A DNA stretch of 64,000 nucleotides, from assembly GCF_900198605.1 (NCBI RefSeq), contig NZ_FZPJ01000001.1, positions 1 to 64,000 of the forward strand, read 5' to 3'. Position 1 is the first letter of the stretch, and each line of letters opens with the position of its first letter. Source of the DNA: Helicobacter mesocricetorum (lineage in GTDB: Bacteria; Campylobacterota; Campylobacteria; Campylobacterales; Helicobacteraceae). Below the pieces are notes generated by a model. The model was not told the origin of the DNA, made no database searches, and saw nothing but the letters and a program-made list of their open reading frames with translations. Positions 35,872 to 44,491 of the stretch are shown piece by piece. The position numbers were made by a program, and so were the translations under genes.

Positions 35872-36780
35872 ATGATTCATACCCACTTTATAGAAGACTT
35901 TATCAATAAATTAAAAAATAGCCAAAAATGCTTTACCTATGAGTTTTCGACACCTGCTAGCTTCTCATTAGAGGACTTTTATAATTTTAGCGACTCCTTA
36001 CTTCAACAGCTTGATGCTTTTGTTTGCACAGATTCTCCATTGGCTAAACTCAAACATAGTGCGACTTTGGCTAGCCTTAAAATGCAAAATATTTTTAAAA
36101 TCCCAAGCATTACAACGATGTCTATGAGAGATAGAAATACTCTCTCTTTGCAAAGTGAGCTTATTGGAATGAATAGCTTAGACCTACGGCTTATTTTGGC
36201 ACTCACAGGAGACCCCTTAAGGCTTGGTAATCAAACACAAGCCAAAGGGGTTTTTGAAGGCAATAGTAATTTATTGCTTAAAATCATACGACAACTCAAC
36301 CAAAAAAAAGATATTAACGACCAAAATATTCAAGGGGAGTGCAAGAAAATCTATCCTTTTAGTGTCTTAAATGCTTATCCAAACAAAAAAGAAACCTTGT
36401 ATAAAAAGATGAAAGAAAAGATACAAAATGGAGCAGAAGCGATTTTCACACAGCCCATTTATGACTTACAAATTGCTCAAGAACTCATAAGCTGGAATAA
36501 ACAAATCAATCAAGAATGCAATACACAATCTGTTTTGATACTTGGCTTTTTCCCCATTACTTCCTATAAAACTGCTTTGTTTTTACACCATAAATTACCC
36601 GGTGTCTATGTGCCACAAGATTGGCTTGATACCCTAGAAAAAGCCCATAGGCAGAATAATGAGGTAGCCATTGGATTAGCAAAAAGTAAGGATTTCTTTG
36701 AAAAACTTCGGTGTTTTTACCAAAAAATTCATTTTATGAGTGCTAATAAACCTAAACTCATTGAAAATATTTTATGCTAA
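35872..36780 (+). CDS. metF: Methylenetetrahydrofolate reductase
   Basis: It reduces 5,10-methylene-THF to 5-methyl-THF with FAD, feeding MetH. 302 aa, a single TIM-barrel domain. Motifs: FTYEFSTPASFSLEDFYNF (the usual EFFPP is changed to EFSTP), RDRNTLSLQSELIGMNSL, LALTGDPLRLGNQ, and EAIFTQPIYD. The ribosome binding site is weak (GAG 9 bases before the ATG). It is more divergent than E. coli MetF but the FAD- and folate-site signatures are in order. It lies upstream of ftsW with a 34-base gap. Confidence 0.9.
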   Translation: MIHTHFIEDFINKLKNSQKCFTYEFSTPASFSLEDFYNFSDSLLQQLDAFVCTDSPLAKLKHSATLASLKMQNIFKIPSITTMSMRDRNTLSLQSELIGMNSLDLRLILALTGDPLRLGNQTQAKGVFEGNSNLLLKIIRQLNQKKDINDQNIQGECKKIYPFSVLNAYPNKKETLYKKMKEKIQNGAEAIFTQPIYDLQIAQELISWNKQINQECNTQSVLILGFFPITSYKTALFLHHKLPGVYVPQDWLDTLEKAHRQNNEVAIGLAKSKDFFEKLRCFYQKIHFMSANKPKLIENILC

Positions 36781-36814
36781 AATCCCACAATAAATTTTAA
36801 GTAGAATAATATCA

Positions 36815-37978
36815 ATGGTTGATCGTCCTTTATTTTTCTTTAGTGTAAGTTTAATCACTATTAGTATTTTATTTTCCTATTCTCTCTCTACTTTTGCTGC
36901 TTTATATTATGAATATAATGAATTTCATTTTATGATTCGTCAATGTATTGCTGGAGTTTTAGGGATTTTACTAATGTGGGGAATCTCCAAATGCAATCCA
37001 GATTCTTTTATTTTAAAGTTTGGATTTTTATTATTTTTTGGTGGAATTTTTTTAATGTTTATTATGCACTTCCTCCCTGAAAGCCTTGCAACAAGTGCTG
37101 GAGGAGCGAAAAGATGGATTAGACTACCCTTTTTCTCCTTAGCTCCTGTCGAATTTTTTAAGATTGGTTTTGTAATCTTTTTAGCCTGGAGTTTCTCACG
37201 AAGATTTTCTTTAGAAGAGCAAAAAGATTTAAAAGAAGAGTTTATTACTTTTCTGCCCTATACACTAGTATTTTTAATTGCTGTTTATCTGATTGCAATT
37301 TTACAAAATGACTTAGGGCAAATCGTGCTACTTGGCACAACCTTAGCTTTAATGATGATTTTTGCAGGTTCTTCTTTTAAACTTTTTTTATATTTACTAA
37401 GCTTTACCTTCACACTCTTTATTATTATAATCATCACAAGCGCTCATCGTATTATGAGAGTAAAAGCGTGGTGGGCTGGAACGCAAGACTTAATTCTCTC
37501 ATTCTTTCCTCCAAGTATTGCCAATTCTTTGCGCGTTGAAAACCTCCCAGAACCTTATCAAGTCCAACATTCCCTAAATGCCATAGCCAATGGAGGTATT
37601 TTGGGAGAGGGCTTAGGCAATGGGCTAATTAAACTTGGTTTTTTAAGTGAAGTGCATACCGATGTTATTTTAGCAGGCATCACAGAGGAAATAGGATTTT
37701 TAGGATTAATGTGCATAAGTCTGCTTTTTTTAAGCCTTATTTTTAGAATCTTAAAAATCGCCAACCGATGCGAAAATACCATTTATTATCTTTTTTGTTC
37801 AGGCACTGCCATTATTTTAGGATTTTCTTTTTTGATTAATGCTTTTGGTATTTCTGGACTTATTCCTATAAAGGGTATTGCCGTCCCATTTTTAAGCTAT
37901 GGTGGAAGCGCGATTTTAAGCTCAAGTATTATGATTGGTATGGTTTTGTCTATTAGCAAAAGGGCAAAAATATCCTAA
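36815..37978 (+). CDS. ftsW: SEDS peptidoglycan glycosyltransferase, FtsW type
   Basis: It polymerises lipid II into septal glycan strands with a class B PBP. 387 aa with about ten membrane helices. SEDS landmarks: SAGGAKRWIRL near residue 96, LQNDLGQIVLL (family QPDLG, here with N), HSLNAIANGGILGEGLGNG, VILAGITEEIGFLG and the C-terminal ISGLIPIKGIAVPFLSYGGS. The last motif, with GLIPIKGI...PFLSYGG, fits FtsW over RodA, though the two are hard to separate by eye. The start has a weak ribosome binding site. It is preceded by metF and followed by lysA with its own promoter. Confidence 0.88.
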   Translation: MVDRPLFFFSVSLITISILFSYSLSTFAALYYEYNEFHFMIRQCIAGVLGILLMWGISKCNPDSFILKFGFLLFFGGIFLMFIMHFLPESLATSAGGAKRWIRLPFFSLAPVEFFKIGFVIFLAWSFSRRFSLEEQKDLKEEFITFLPYTLVFLIAVYLIAILQNDLGQIVLLGTTLALMMIFAGSSFKLFLYLLSFTFTLFIIIIITSAHRIMRVKAWWAGTQDLILSFFPPSIANSLRVENLPEPYQVQHSLNAIANGGILGEGLGNGLIKLGFLSEVHTDVILAGITEEIGFLGLMCISLLFLSLIFRILKIANRCENTIYYLFCSGTAIILGFSFLINAFGISGLIPIKGIAVPFLSYGGSAILSSSIMIGMVLSISKRAKIS

Positions 37979-37996
37979 CTTTTAGGAGAGTTTAAT

Positions 37997-38002
37997 TATA
38001 AT
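37997..38002 (+). promoter_or_regulatory. -10 element of lysA
   Basis: TATAAT preceded by TTTAAT, 30 bases before the lysA ATG. There is no clear -35. Confidence 0.45.
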
Positions 38003-38031
38003 ATTAAATCCTAACACAACAAAGAGACAAA

Positions 38032-39297
38032 ATGAAAGACACCAAAGCCTTAAATATTCCTACATTAAGCGGTAATCTTTGCAATCAAGTCTTACTTCAA
38101 GCCGCACAAGAATTCCAAACTCCGCTTTTTGTTTATGACTTTAACCACATAGCAGAAAAATACCAACAACTAAAACTAGCCTTTGCTGGAAGAAAAACAC
38201 TTATCTGTTATGCCCTAAAGGCAAATCCTAACTTAAGCGTCATTAAAAAGCTCTCCACCTTAGAAAGTGGTGCAGATTGCGTTTCTCTAGGAGAAATTAA
38301 ACGCGCTATTATTGCTGGAATCCCTCCTTATAAGATTATTTATAGCGGTGTTGGAAAACAAGATTATGAAATACAAGAGGCTTTAAAAATTGGCATTTTA
38401 TTTATCAATATTGAAAGTAAAGAAGAACTTTTAAGGGTTGAGAAAATCGCTAAAGCTATGAATTTAAATGCTAGAATCTCTATCCGTGTTAATCCAGATA
38501 TTGATGCCCAAACACATCCTTATATCTCCACAGGGTTAAAAGAAAATAAATTTGGTGTTAGCATTGAAGAGGCAAAATCACTCTATTTATATGCGCACAA
38601 TTCTAAAATCTTAGAACCCATCGGGATTCACTTTCATATAGGCAGTCAATTAACCAAGCTTACACCCATTCAAGAATCTGCACAGAAAATTGCCTCTTTG
38701 ACACATAGTTTATTGGCTTTAAAAATCAATTTAAAGTTTTTTGATATTGGAGGAGGTATTGGAATTACTTATAATGATGAAATTACTATTGATCCTTATG
38801 ATTATGCACAAGCTATTTTAGAAACCCTAAGAGGGCTTGATATGACTATTATTTGTGAGCCGGGTCGATTTATCGTAGGTAATAGCGGAGTATTTTTAAC
38901 AAAGGTTTTATTCGAAAAACAAAATCAAGATAAACGTTTCATTATCGTTGATGGAGCTATGAATGATTTAATCCGCCCAAGTCTTTATAATGCCTACCAC
39001 CAAATTATCCCGCTAAAAGATACAAAAACCCCTCAAAGTCCCGCTGATATTGTAGGACCCATTTGCGAAAGCGGTGATTATTTAGGAAAAAACATTAATC
39101 TACCCAAACTACAAAGTGGGGATATATTAGCAGTGCTTAGTGTGGGGGCTTATGGATTTAGTATGGCAAGTAATTATAATACTCGCACAAAATGTGCAGA
39201 AGTTGCGATTGAAGATGGCAAATTACGACTTATTCGCAAAAGAGAATGTTTTGAAGATTTAATTGCTTTAGAAAAGGATTATTTAGAGGAGTTTTGA
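38032..39297 (+). CDS. lysA: Diaminopimelate decarboxylase
   Basis: The last step of lysine synthesis, removing CO2 from meso-DAP with PLP. 421 aa. Motifs: CYALKANPNLSVIKKL with the PLP lysine, GVSIEEAKSLY, HFHIGSQLTKLTPIQESA, FFDIGGGIGITYND, EPGRFIVGNSGVFLTKVL, GAMNDLIRPSLYNAYH and GPICESGDYLG with the catalytic Cys. The stop TGA shares its A with the pheA ATG, so the two are coupled. Confidence 0.97.
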   Translation: MKDTKALNIPTLSGNLCNQVLLQAAQEFQTPLFVYDFNHIAEKYQQLKLAFAGRKTLICYALKANPNLSVIKKLSTLESGADCVSLGEIKRAIIAGIPPYKIIYSGVGKQDYEIQEALKIGILFINIESKEELLRVEKIAKAMNLNARISIRVNPDIDAQTHPYISTGLKENKFGVSIEEAKSLYLYAHNSKILEPIGIHFHIGSQLTKLTPIQESAQKIASLTHSLLALKINLKFFDIGGGIGITYNDEITIDPYDYAQAILETLRGLDMTIICEPGRFIVGNSGVFLTKVLFEKQNQDKRFIIVDGAMNDLIRPSLYNAYHQIIPLKDTKTPQSPADIVGPICESGDYLGKNINLPKLQSGDILAVLSVGAYGFSMASNYNTRTKCAEVAIEDGKLRLIRKRECFEDLIALEKDYLEEF

Positions 39298-40361
39298 TGA
39301 AGTTAGAACATTTTAGAAAAGAAATTGATACCATTGATGATAGTATTTTAGAGCTTTTAGAAAAACGTATGGAGATTGTCAAAAACATTGGAAAGCTCAA
39401 AATGCAAAGCAATGCCCCTATTTATCGTCCAGAGAGAGAGCAAGAAATTATCCAACGATTACTTAAAAAAAATCCTATTCATTTAAAGAAAAATGCTATT
39501 GAATCCATTTATTTAGAGATTTTTGCGGTAAGTAGGAATCTTGAACTTCCAGAACGAGTAGCCTATCTTGGACCACTTGGAAGCTATACTCATCAAGCCG
39601 CTGAAAGTCGCTTTGGGGCAATATGTGAATATCTCTCTTATAACACCATACAAACAACCCTTAAAAGCGTTGAACAAGGTTGCGCAAACTATGCAGTAAT
39701 TCCTATTGAGAATAATCAAAATGGTATAGTTGGGGAAACGCTTGATTTGTTAAAAAGCACTCCTTTAAAAATTGTGGCTGAAGTTTATATGCCAATCCAC
39801 CATTGTTTTGCAACTTCCTCTCAAAACATTCAAGAGATTAAAAAAATCTACTCAAAAGATATTGCCTTTGGACAATGCTCCCATTTCTTAAACGAAAGAA
39901 GCTTAGACCATATCCAAAAAATACCCGTAGATTCTACAGCTAGAGCCGCTCAACTTGCCGCAAAAGATTCTAAATCCGCTTGTATATGCTCACATATTGG
40001 GGCTAAACTCTATAAAGTGCCAATTTTGTTTGAAAATATAGAAAATAACGCCCATAACCAAACGCGTTTTATTATCATTAGCAACTTTAAAAATCAATCC
40101 TGCGGTAGAGACAAAACTTCTATTTTTGCAAATCTAGTAAATACCAACAAACCCGGGGTATTGTATCACTTGCTTCAAGATATTAAAAAGCTTAATATCA
40201 ATATGACTTCTATCCAATCTCGTCCAGCACATTCAAATGGCAACTTTAGCTATTGTTTTTTTATTGATGTAGATGGGCATATTGATGATGATAACATTCA
40301 CCAACTCTTTGAAATTTACCCCAAAGAATTAAAATGGCTCGGGAGCTATTTCAAAAATTAG
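39297..40361 (+). CDS. pheA: Bifunctional chorismate mutase / prephenate dehydratase
   Basis: It turns chorismate into prephenate and then phenylpyruvate for phenylalanine. 354 aa. An AroQ chorismate mutase spans residues 1-85 (IDTIDDSILELLEKRMEIVK, then APIYRPEREQEI). The dehydratase begins at VAYLGPLGSYTHQAA and includes DSTARAAQLAA and NQTRFIII. A C-terminal ACT domain (TSIFANLVNTNKPGVLYHLL) binds phenylalanine for feedback; its usual ESRP is QSRP here. Start ATG 39297 has GAGGAG six bases upstream, in preference to an adjacent TTG. Confidence 0.95.
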   Translation: MKLEHFRKEIDTIDDSILELLEKRMEIVKNIGKLKMQSNAPIYRPEREQEIIQRLLKKNPIHLKKNAIESIYLEIFAVSRNLELPERVAYLGPLGSYTHQAAESRFGAICEYLSYNTIQTTLKSVEQGCANYAVIPIENNQNGIVGETLDLLKSTPLKIVAEVYMPIHHCFATSSQNIQEIKKIYSKDIAFGQCSHFLNERSLDHIQKIPVDSTARAAQLAAKDSKSACICSHIGAKLYKVPILFENIENNAHNQTRFIIISNFKNQSCGRDKTSIFANLVNTNKPGVLYHLLQDIKKLNINMTSIQSRPAHSNGNFSYCFFIDVDGHIDDDNIHQLFEIYPKELKWLGSYFKN

Positions 40362-40387
40362 TTTGCTTGAAAAATCTGTTAAAAAAA

Positions 40388-40396
40388 TACTATAAT
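40388..40396 (+). promoter_or_regulatory. -10 element of fliL-acpS
   Basis: TACTATAAT, 29 bases before the fliL ATG. This looks like a vegetative sigma-70 site, not a sigma-54 or sigma-28 flagellar one. Confidence 0.5.
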
Positions 40397-40424
40397 TGCT
40401 TTCATAAACTCAAAAGGAGCTTAA

Positions 40425-40958
40425 ATGGCAGAAGAAGGAAAAGAATCTAAATTATCAGCCTTAAAACAAAACAAAATGATTCTCTTTGCTATTATTGGTG
40501 TTGCGGTATTACTTTTAGTTATTTTAATTGTAGTAGCCGTTTTAATCTTTAGCGGTGATGATGAACCTCAAGCCAATGATCCCATTCAACCAACACAACA
40601 AAGTGCAGCAGAAAAAGGAAGTATAGCAAACCCAAATAGCAGCCTTTTAAGTGTAGGACCTATGTATCCCCTCAAACAATTTATTATTAATTTAATGAGC
40701 AGTGGAAGTGGTAAAAGATATTTAAAAACCTCTATTGTTTTGGAATTAAGCACAGCACCTTTACAACAAGAGATTGATACAAAAAATGATGTTATACGTG
40801 ATGTTATTATTACCATCTTAAGCTCCAAAACCCTTGAAGAAGTCCAAACAACAAGAGGCAAACAAAAGCTAAAAGAAGAAATGATTGATAGAATCAATGA
40901 ATTTTTGGTTGATGGTAGAATATCAAACTTATTCTTCACTGAATTTGTGGTGCAATAA
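40425..40958 (+). CDS. fliL: Flagellar basal-body protein FliL
   Basis: An inner-membrane protein at the flagellar stator ring. 177 aa: a cytoplasmic N-terminus, one membrane helix (MILFAIIGVAVLLLVILIVV, residues 18-37 onward), an acidic and Gln-rich linker, then a periplasmic stomatin-like domain (YPLKQFIINLMSSGSGKRYL, RDVIITILSSKTLEEVQTTR and the terminal VDGRISNLFFTEFVVQ). AAAGGAGC lies before the ATG. It is followed by acpS after 3 bases; fliL-acpS is, as I recall, also the order in H. pylori. Confidence 0.93.
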   Translation: MAEEGKESKLSALKQNKMILFAIIGVAVLLLVILIVVAVLIFSGDDEPQANDPIQPTQQSAAEKGSIANPNSSLLSVGPMYPLKQFIINLMSSGSGKRYLKTSIVLELSTAPLQQEIDTKNDVIRDVIITILSSKTLEEVQTTRGKQKLKEEMIDRINEFLVDGRISNLFFTEFVVQ

Positions 40959-40961
40959 TAT

Positions 40962-41324
40962 TTGATAGAAGTTGGCATTGATTTAGTCTCCATTAAAAGG
41001 ATTGAATTATTTATCCAAAGATTTGGAGAGAAGGGATTATTGAGATTCCTCACTCCACAAGAGATAGCAATTACCAAAACAGCTCAAAATGTTGCAGGAT
41101 TTTGGGCGGCAAAAGAAGCTTGTTCAAAAGCTTTAAAATGCGGTATCTCTAAAGAACTAACTTTTTATGACATTTTAATTTCAAAATCCCCAAAAGGAGC
41201 CCCTCTCCTAACACTCACACAAGATAAAATTATTGCTTTTAATCTCCATTCTCTAAGTCTTTCTATAACCCACGATAATGGTTTAGCTATCGCAATTGTT
41301 GCTGCAAATTTTAAAATAAAATAG
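40962..41324 (+). CDS. acpS: Holo-ACP synthase
   Basis: It attaches 4'-phosphopantetheine from CoA to AcpP. 120 aa. Motifs: GIDLVSIKRIELF with the metal Asp, LTPQEIAI, FWAAKEACSKALKCGI with the metal Glu, and SLSITHDNGLAIAIV. The start is TTG at 40962, three bases after the fliL stop and without a clear ribosome binding site, so it probably depends on coupled translation. Confidence 0.94.
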   Translation: MIEVGIDLVSIKRIELFIQRFGEKGLLRFLTPQEIAITKTAQNVAGFWAAKEACSKALKCGISKELTFYDILISKSPKGAPLLTLTQDKIIAFNLHSLSLSITHDNGLAIAIVAANFKIK

Positions 41325-41339
41325 GCTTCAATAAAAAAA

Positions 41340-41348
41340 TGCTATAAT
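41340..41348 (+). promoter_or_regulatory. Extended -10 of maf-ccoS
   Basis: TGCTATAAT, 31 bases before the maf GTG. It is a strong match to the Campylobacterota sigma-70 form. Confidence 0.55.
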
Positions 41349-41378
41349 GGCGACTTTATCTCATTAAAAAGGAATTTT

Positions 41379-41933
41379 GTGATTAGATTATGCTCTTCCT
41401 CACTTAGCAGAAAACTAATCTTATCATCATATAAAATTCCTTTCATACAATGTGATAATAATTTCAATGAAGAAAGTCTATCTTTAAAAACACCTAAAAG
41501 TTTTGTCTATCAAGCTACACTTGGCAAACATAAGGTTGCACTCCAAACTTATGGGCTAGAAATTCCACTTTTAGTAGTCGATAGTGTGGTAGAGTGCGAC
41601 ACAAAACTCCAACGAAAAGCCAAGAGCCTAGAAGAAGCAAGAAGTTTCTTGTCAGCACAAAGTAACGCTTCTATTAATATTTTAACTTGTATGATTTTAC
41701 ATTCTAAAAACTTCTATTTTCTAAATCTTAGTCAAACATATTATGAATTTTTTAATTTCAACAAAGAAGATATGGAAACTTATCTTGCTAGTAAAGAATG
41801 GAAAAATAAAGCAGGAGCCGTTATGGTAGAGGGATTTCATCAAAAATATATCAAAAAACAAATCGGAGAAACCTCTAATGCTATGGGATTAAACTTCCAA
41901 GCACTTCAACCCTTTTTAAAAGAAATATTATGA
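41379..41933 (+). CDS. maf: Maf family nucleotide pyrophosphatase
   Basis: Maf proteins hydrolyse nucleotide triphosphates, often modified ones, to monophosphates. 184 aa. The N-terminal signature is RLCSSSLSRKLILSS (family LASxSPRR), the central LVVDSVVEC is the family's ADTVV-like catalytic segment, and GAVMVEGFHQKYIKKQIGE is the family's GAYxIQG region, here diverged. It is thus an atypical member. GTG start with AAAAAGGAA upstream. The stop overlaps the ccoS ATG (ATGA). Confidence 0.8.
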   Translation: MIRLCSSSLSRKLILSSYKIPFIQCDNNFNEESLSLKTPKSFVYQATLGKHKVALQTYGLEIPLLVVDSVVECDTKLQRKAKSLEEARSFLSAQSNASINILTCMILHSKNFYFLNLSQTYYEFFNFNKEDMETYLASKEWKNKAGAVMVEGFHQKYIKKQIGETSNAMGLNFQALQPFLKEIL

Positions 41934-42139
41934 ATACTGGAATGGTTGCTATAATGCTTGCTACTTCAATTGTTATTGGATTAATGGGGCTTATTGCTTT
42001 CATTTGGGGGCTAAAGAATGGGCAATTTGATGATGAAAAAAAAATGATGCAAGGTGTTTTATTTGATAGTGAGGAAGACTTACGACATATGGCAAATAAT
42101 CAATCAATAAAAAAGGGAAAAAATGAAAGAATTTTATAA
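41930..42139 (+). CDS. ccoS: cbb3-type oxidase assembly protein CcoS
   Basis: It is needed for maturation of cbb3 cytochrome oxidase, probably in copper or haem insertion. 69 aa: one membrane helix (IMLATSIVIGLMGLIAFIWG) and then the family motif LKNGQFDDEKKMMQGVLFDS (FxWxxxxGQFDDxxxxxxxILFD). The tail is charged. It overlaps maf upstream and the flavoprotein downstream by 17 bases, so all three are probably made together. Confidence 0.9.
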   Translation: MNTGMVAIMLATSIVIGLMGLIAFIWGLKNGQFDDEKKMMQGVLFDSEEDLRHMANNQSIKKGKNERIL

Positions 42140-43079
42140 TATTGCAATTATTGGAGGAGGTCCAGGAGGTATTGCTTCTGCGGTTGAATCAGTAATTTTA
42201 GGAATCCAAGATGTAATTTTATTTGAAAAAGGAGATGGTCATTCTACAACTATCCGTAAATTTTATAAAGACAAAAAACGAGTAGATAAAGATTATAAGG
42301 GACAAAAAATAGAGCTTAATGGTAATATCTATTTCTGCGATGGAACAAAAGAAAGCACCTTAGATTTGTTTGATAAAATCATTAAAGAGAACTGCTTTGA
42401 GGTTCATTTCAATACAGAAGTAGAATCCATTAAAAAAAAGGGAGATTTATTTGCTATCCAAACAGCTAATAATGCAACGATAAAGGCTAAATTTATCGTA
42501 ATCTCCATTGGAAAAATGGGACAACCCAACAAACCTTCTTACCCACTTCCAAGTTCCCTTAAAAATGTAATCAACTTTAATGCCAATACCACTCAAGATG
42601 GAGAAAAAATCTTAGTTGTAGGTGGTGGAAACTCTGCTGTTGAATACGCTTGTGTGCTTAGCCAAACTAATCCTATTACACTCAATTATCGACGCACAGA
42701 ATTTTCAAGAATCAACGAAACAAACCAAGATAATTTAAATGTATGCCTACAATCCCAAAAAATTACTCCAAAATTTGGTATAGATATCCAAAAAATAGAA
42801 GATGAAAAAGGCAAACCAAAGGTTTATTTTACAGATGATAGTAGCGAAATTTTTGATAGGATTATTTATGCCATTGGTGGAATAGCCCCTATTGATTTTC
42901 TCAAAAAATGTAATTTACAACTCAATGAAGATGGCACTCCTATAGTCGGAGATGATCATCAAAGCTCTGTAGATGGCATTTATATTGCTGGTGATATTCT
43001 TTTTAAAAATGGAGGCTCTATTGCAGCAGCATTAAATCACGGATTCCATATTATCCAAAGCATCAAAGCAAGACTTTAA
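42123..43079 (+). CDS. Thioredoxin-reductase-like flavoprotein without the redox CXXC
   Basis: 318 aa with two Rossmann folds: FAD-binding IAIIGGGPGGIASAVES at residues 7-23 and NAD(P)-binding ILVVGGGNSAVEYACVLS near 160. The C-terminal FAD motif is DGIYIAGDILFKNGGSIAAA. The CxxC that TrxB uses is absent. It resembles the H. pylori HP1164 type (TrxR2) that, as I recall, also lacks CXXC; these may reduce ferredoxin or flavodoxin-like partners. AAGGGAAAA lies before the ATG. Overlap with ccoS hints at a role in respiration or assembly of its redox centres. Confidence 0.85.
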   Translation: MKEFYNIAIIGGGPGGIASAVESVILGIQDVILFEKGDGHSTTIRKFYKDKKRVDKDYKGQKIELNGNIYFCDGTKESTLDLFDKIIKENCFEVHFNTEVESIKKKGDLFAIQTANNATIKAKFIVISIGKMGQPNKPSYPLPSSLKNVINFNANTTQDGEKILVVGGGNSAVEYACVLSQTNPITLNYRRTEFSRINETNQDNLNVCLQSQKITPKFGIDIQKIEDEKGKPKVYFTDDSSEIFDRIIYAIGGIAPIDFLKKCNLQLNEDGTPIVGDDHQSSVDGIYIAGDILFKNGGSIAAALNHGFHIIQSIKARL

Positions 43080-43109
43080 GATTTTAAGGTTTTATTATAG
43101 AAGTTTTAG

Positions 43110-43115
43110 TAGAAT
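43110..43115 (+). promoter_or_regulatory. -10 element of rpmB
   Basis: TAGAAT after a T-rich stretch (TTTTAG), 39 bases before the rpmB ATG. It is the best candidate in a 74-base gap. Confidence 0.4.
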
Positions 43116-43153
43116 AGAAATTTATTTTACAATCTTATTTATAAGGATAAGAA

Positions 43154-43342
43154 ATGGCAAGAAGATGTTTTTTTAGCGGAAAAGGTCCTATGGTTGGCAA
43201 TAATGTAAGCCACGCAAACAATAAGACAAAAAAAAGATCTCTCCCAAACTTAAGAACCATTAGAATTAAACTAGAGAATGGAACAACTACTAAAATTAAG
43301 GTCGCTGCTTCTACTCTAAGAACTATGAAAAAGCACTCTTAA
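43154..43342 (+). CDS. rpmB: 50S ribosomal protein L28
   Basis: 62 aa. The start [20 protein letters not shown] is diagnostic, followed by [12 protein letters not shown] and [20 protein letters not shown]. It lacks the zinc-binding CXXC of some L28 proteins. AAGGA lies before the ATG. It has its own promoter and is followed by a hairpin that spans its stop codon. Confidence 0.97.
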   Translation: MARRCFFSGKGPMVGNNVSHANNKTKKRSLPNLRTIRIKLENGTTTKIKVAASTLRTMKKHS

Positions 43343-43361
43343 TCCTTTATTTTGGATTAAG
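43338..43361 (+). repeat. Stem-loop spanning the rpmB stop and the kch translation start region
   Basis: CTTAATCC and GGATTAAG form a perfect 8-bp stem with an 8-base loop. The right arm lies 3 bases before the GTG of the K+ channel gene and includes its only ribosome-binding-like bases (GGA). There is no T-tail. It could hide the start site or stabilise the rpmB message. Confidence 0.5.
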
Positions 43362-43363
43362 TA

Positions 43364-44491
43364 GTGCTGAATAATTTTAAAAAATTCCTCCATTGGGAGG
43401 GTGTCCAAAAACCTGATATTGATTTATCAGGACCACTTTATGAACAACTAAAACCTTTTAGAACTCCTTTTATATTATTATTTTTAGGATTGCTTCTTAG
43501 CACATTAGGCTATGTGGTTATCTCGGATTACAACCTAATTGAAGCCTTTTTTCAAGCTTCCTATACTTTTACAACAACAGGCTTTGGAGCGCTACAAGAA
43601 AGTGAATTTGACGCTTTAGACATCATCTATACAGCAATTGTAATGCTTGCTGGTTCAGCTGTTTTAAGTTTCTTTGTTATTAGTATTATTGATGTATTAA
43701 ATCGTGGAAAACTCATCTCTATCATCAAGGAACGCAATATGATTTACAAAATCGCCCGACTTAAAAACCACTTCATCATTTGCTATCATAATGAATACAC
43801 TATCCAGCTCTCTCAACAATTCAGAGAGGCTCATATACCCTTTGTTGTCGTAGATAACAATAATGCACTAGAAGATATTGCAGCAAAATATCACTATCCT
43901 TTTTATGTTAATGAAAACCCTCATACAGAAATTGCTATGCTAAAATCCCATCTCTCTAGTGCTAGAGGCGTTATTACGCTTTCAAACAACATTGCGGATA
44001 ATATTGCACAAATTGCTTCAGTGCGCCTTTATGAAAGGGAATTAGGACGCAAACCCTATTTTATCATTGGCAATGCCAACACTAATGAAGATGAAGAAAA
44101 ACTCAAAAAACTCGGGGCAGATTATGTCGTATCCCCCTCTAGACTCTTCGCACAAAGAGTTAATGCTATGGCAACCCGCCCAGATATGGAAAACCTCCTT
44201 GAACGTTTTGCTTACCAAAAAAACACACCCCTTGATTTAGAAGAAATTCTCGTCCCTCGCTATTCTTGGTTAATCTTAAAAAAACTCAAAGAAACGCATC
44301 TGCAAGAAATTACACAGACCTTTATTGTGGGAATTACACAAAAAGATGGCAAATTCATCTCTATGCCAAATGGAGATACATTAATCACCAATGAATGCAA
44401 ACTACTTGTTATTGGGACTTCCAATGGAGTGCGTTTAACCAAGCAATTAATAGCCAAAAAAGATAAACCTGAGGAGTTAAAATATGTTTAG
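43364..44491 (+). CDS. Potassium channel with TrkA-N (RCK) domains
   Basis: 375 aa, similar in layout to H. pylori HpKchA. It has helix 1 at about 34-54 (ILLFLGLLLSTLGYVVI), a pore helix and filter FFQASYTFTTTGFGAL near 63-78, and helix 2 at 88-112. The filter is TTTGFG where most K+ channels have TVGYG. A cytoplasmic RCK N domain follows (NHFIICYHNEYTIQLSQQF, then VVVDNN), and a TrkA-C-like end (KLLVIGTSNGV). GTG start with a poor ribosome binding site under a hairpin. It overlaps argJ by 8 bases. Confidence 0.88.
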   Translation: MLNNFKKFLHWEGVQKPDIDLSGPLYEQLKPFRTPFILLFLGLLLSTLGYVVISDYNLIEAFFQASYTFTTTGFGALQESEFDALDIIYTAIVMLAGSAVLSFFVISIIDVLNRGKLISIIKERNMIYKIARLKNHFIICYHNEYTIQLSQQFREAHIPFVVVDNNNALEDIAAKYHYPFYVNENPHTEIAMLKSHLSSARGVITLSNNIADNIAQIASVRLYERELGRKPYFIIGNANTNEDEEKLKKLGADYVVSPSRLFAQRVNAMATRPDMENLLERFAYQKNTPLDLEEILVPRYSWLILKKLKETHLQEITQTFIVGITQKDGKFISMPNGDTLITNECKLLVIGTSNGVRLTKQLIAKKDKPEELKYV

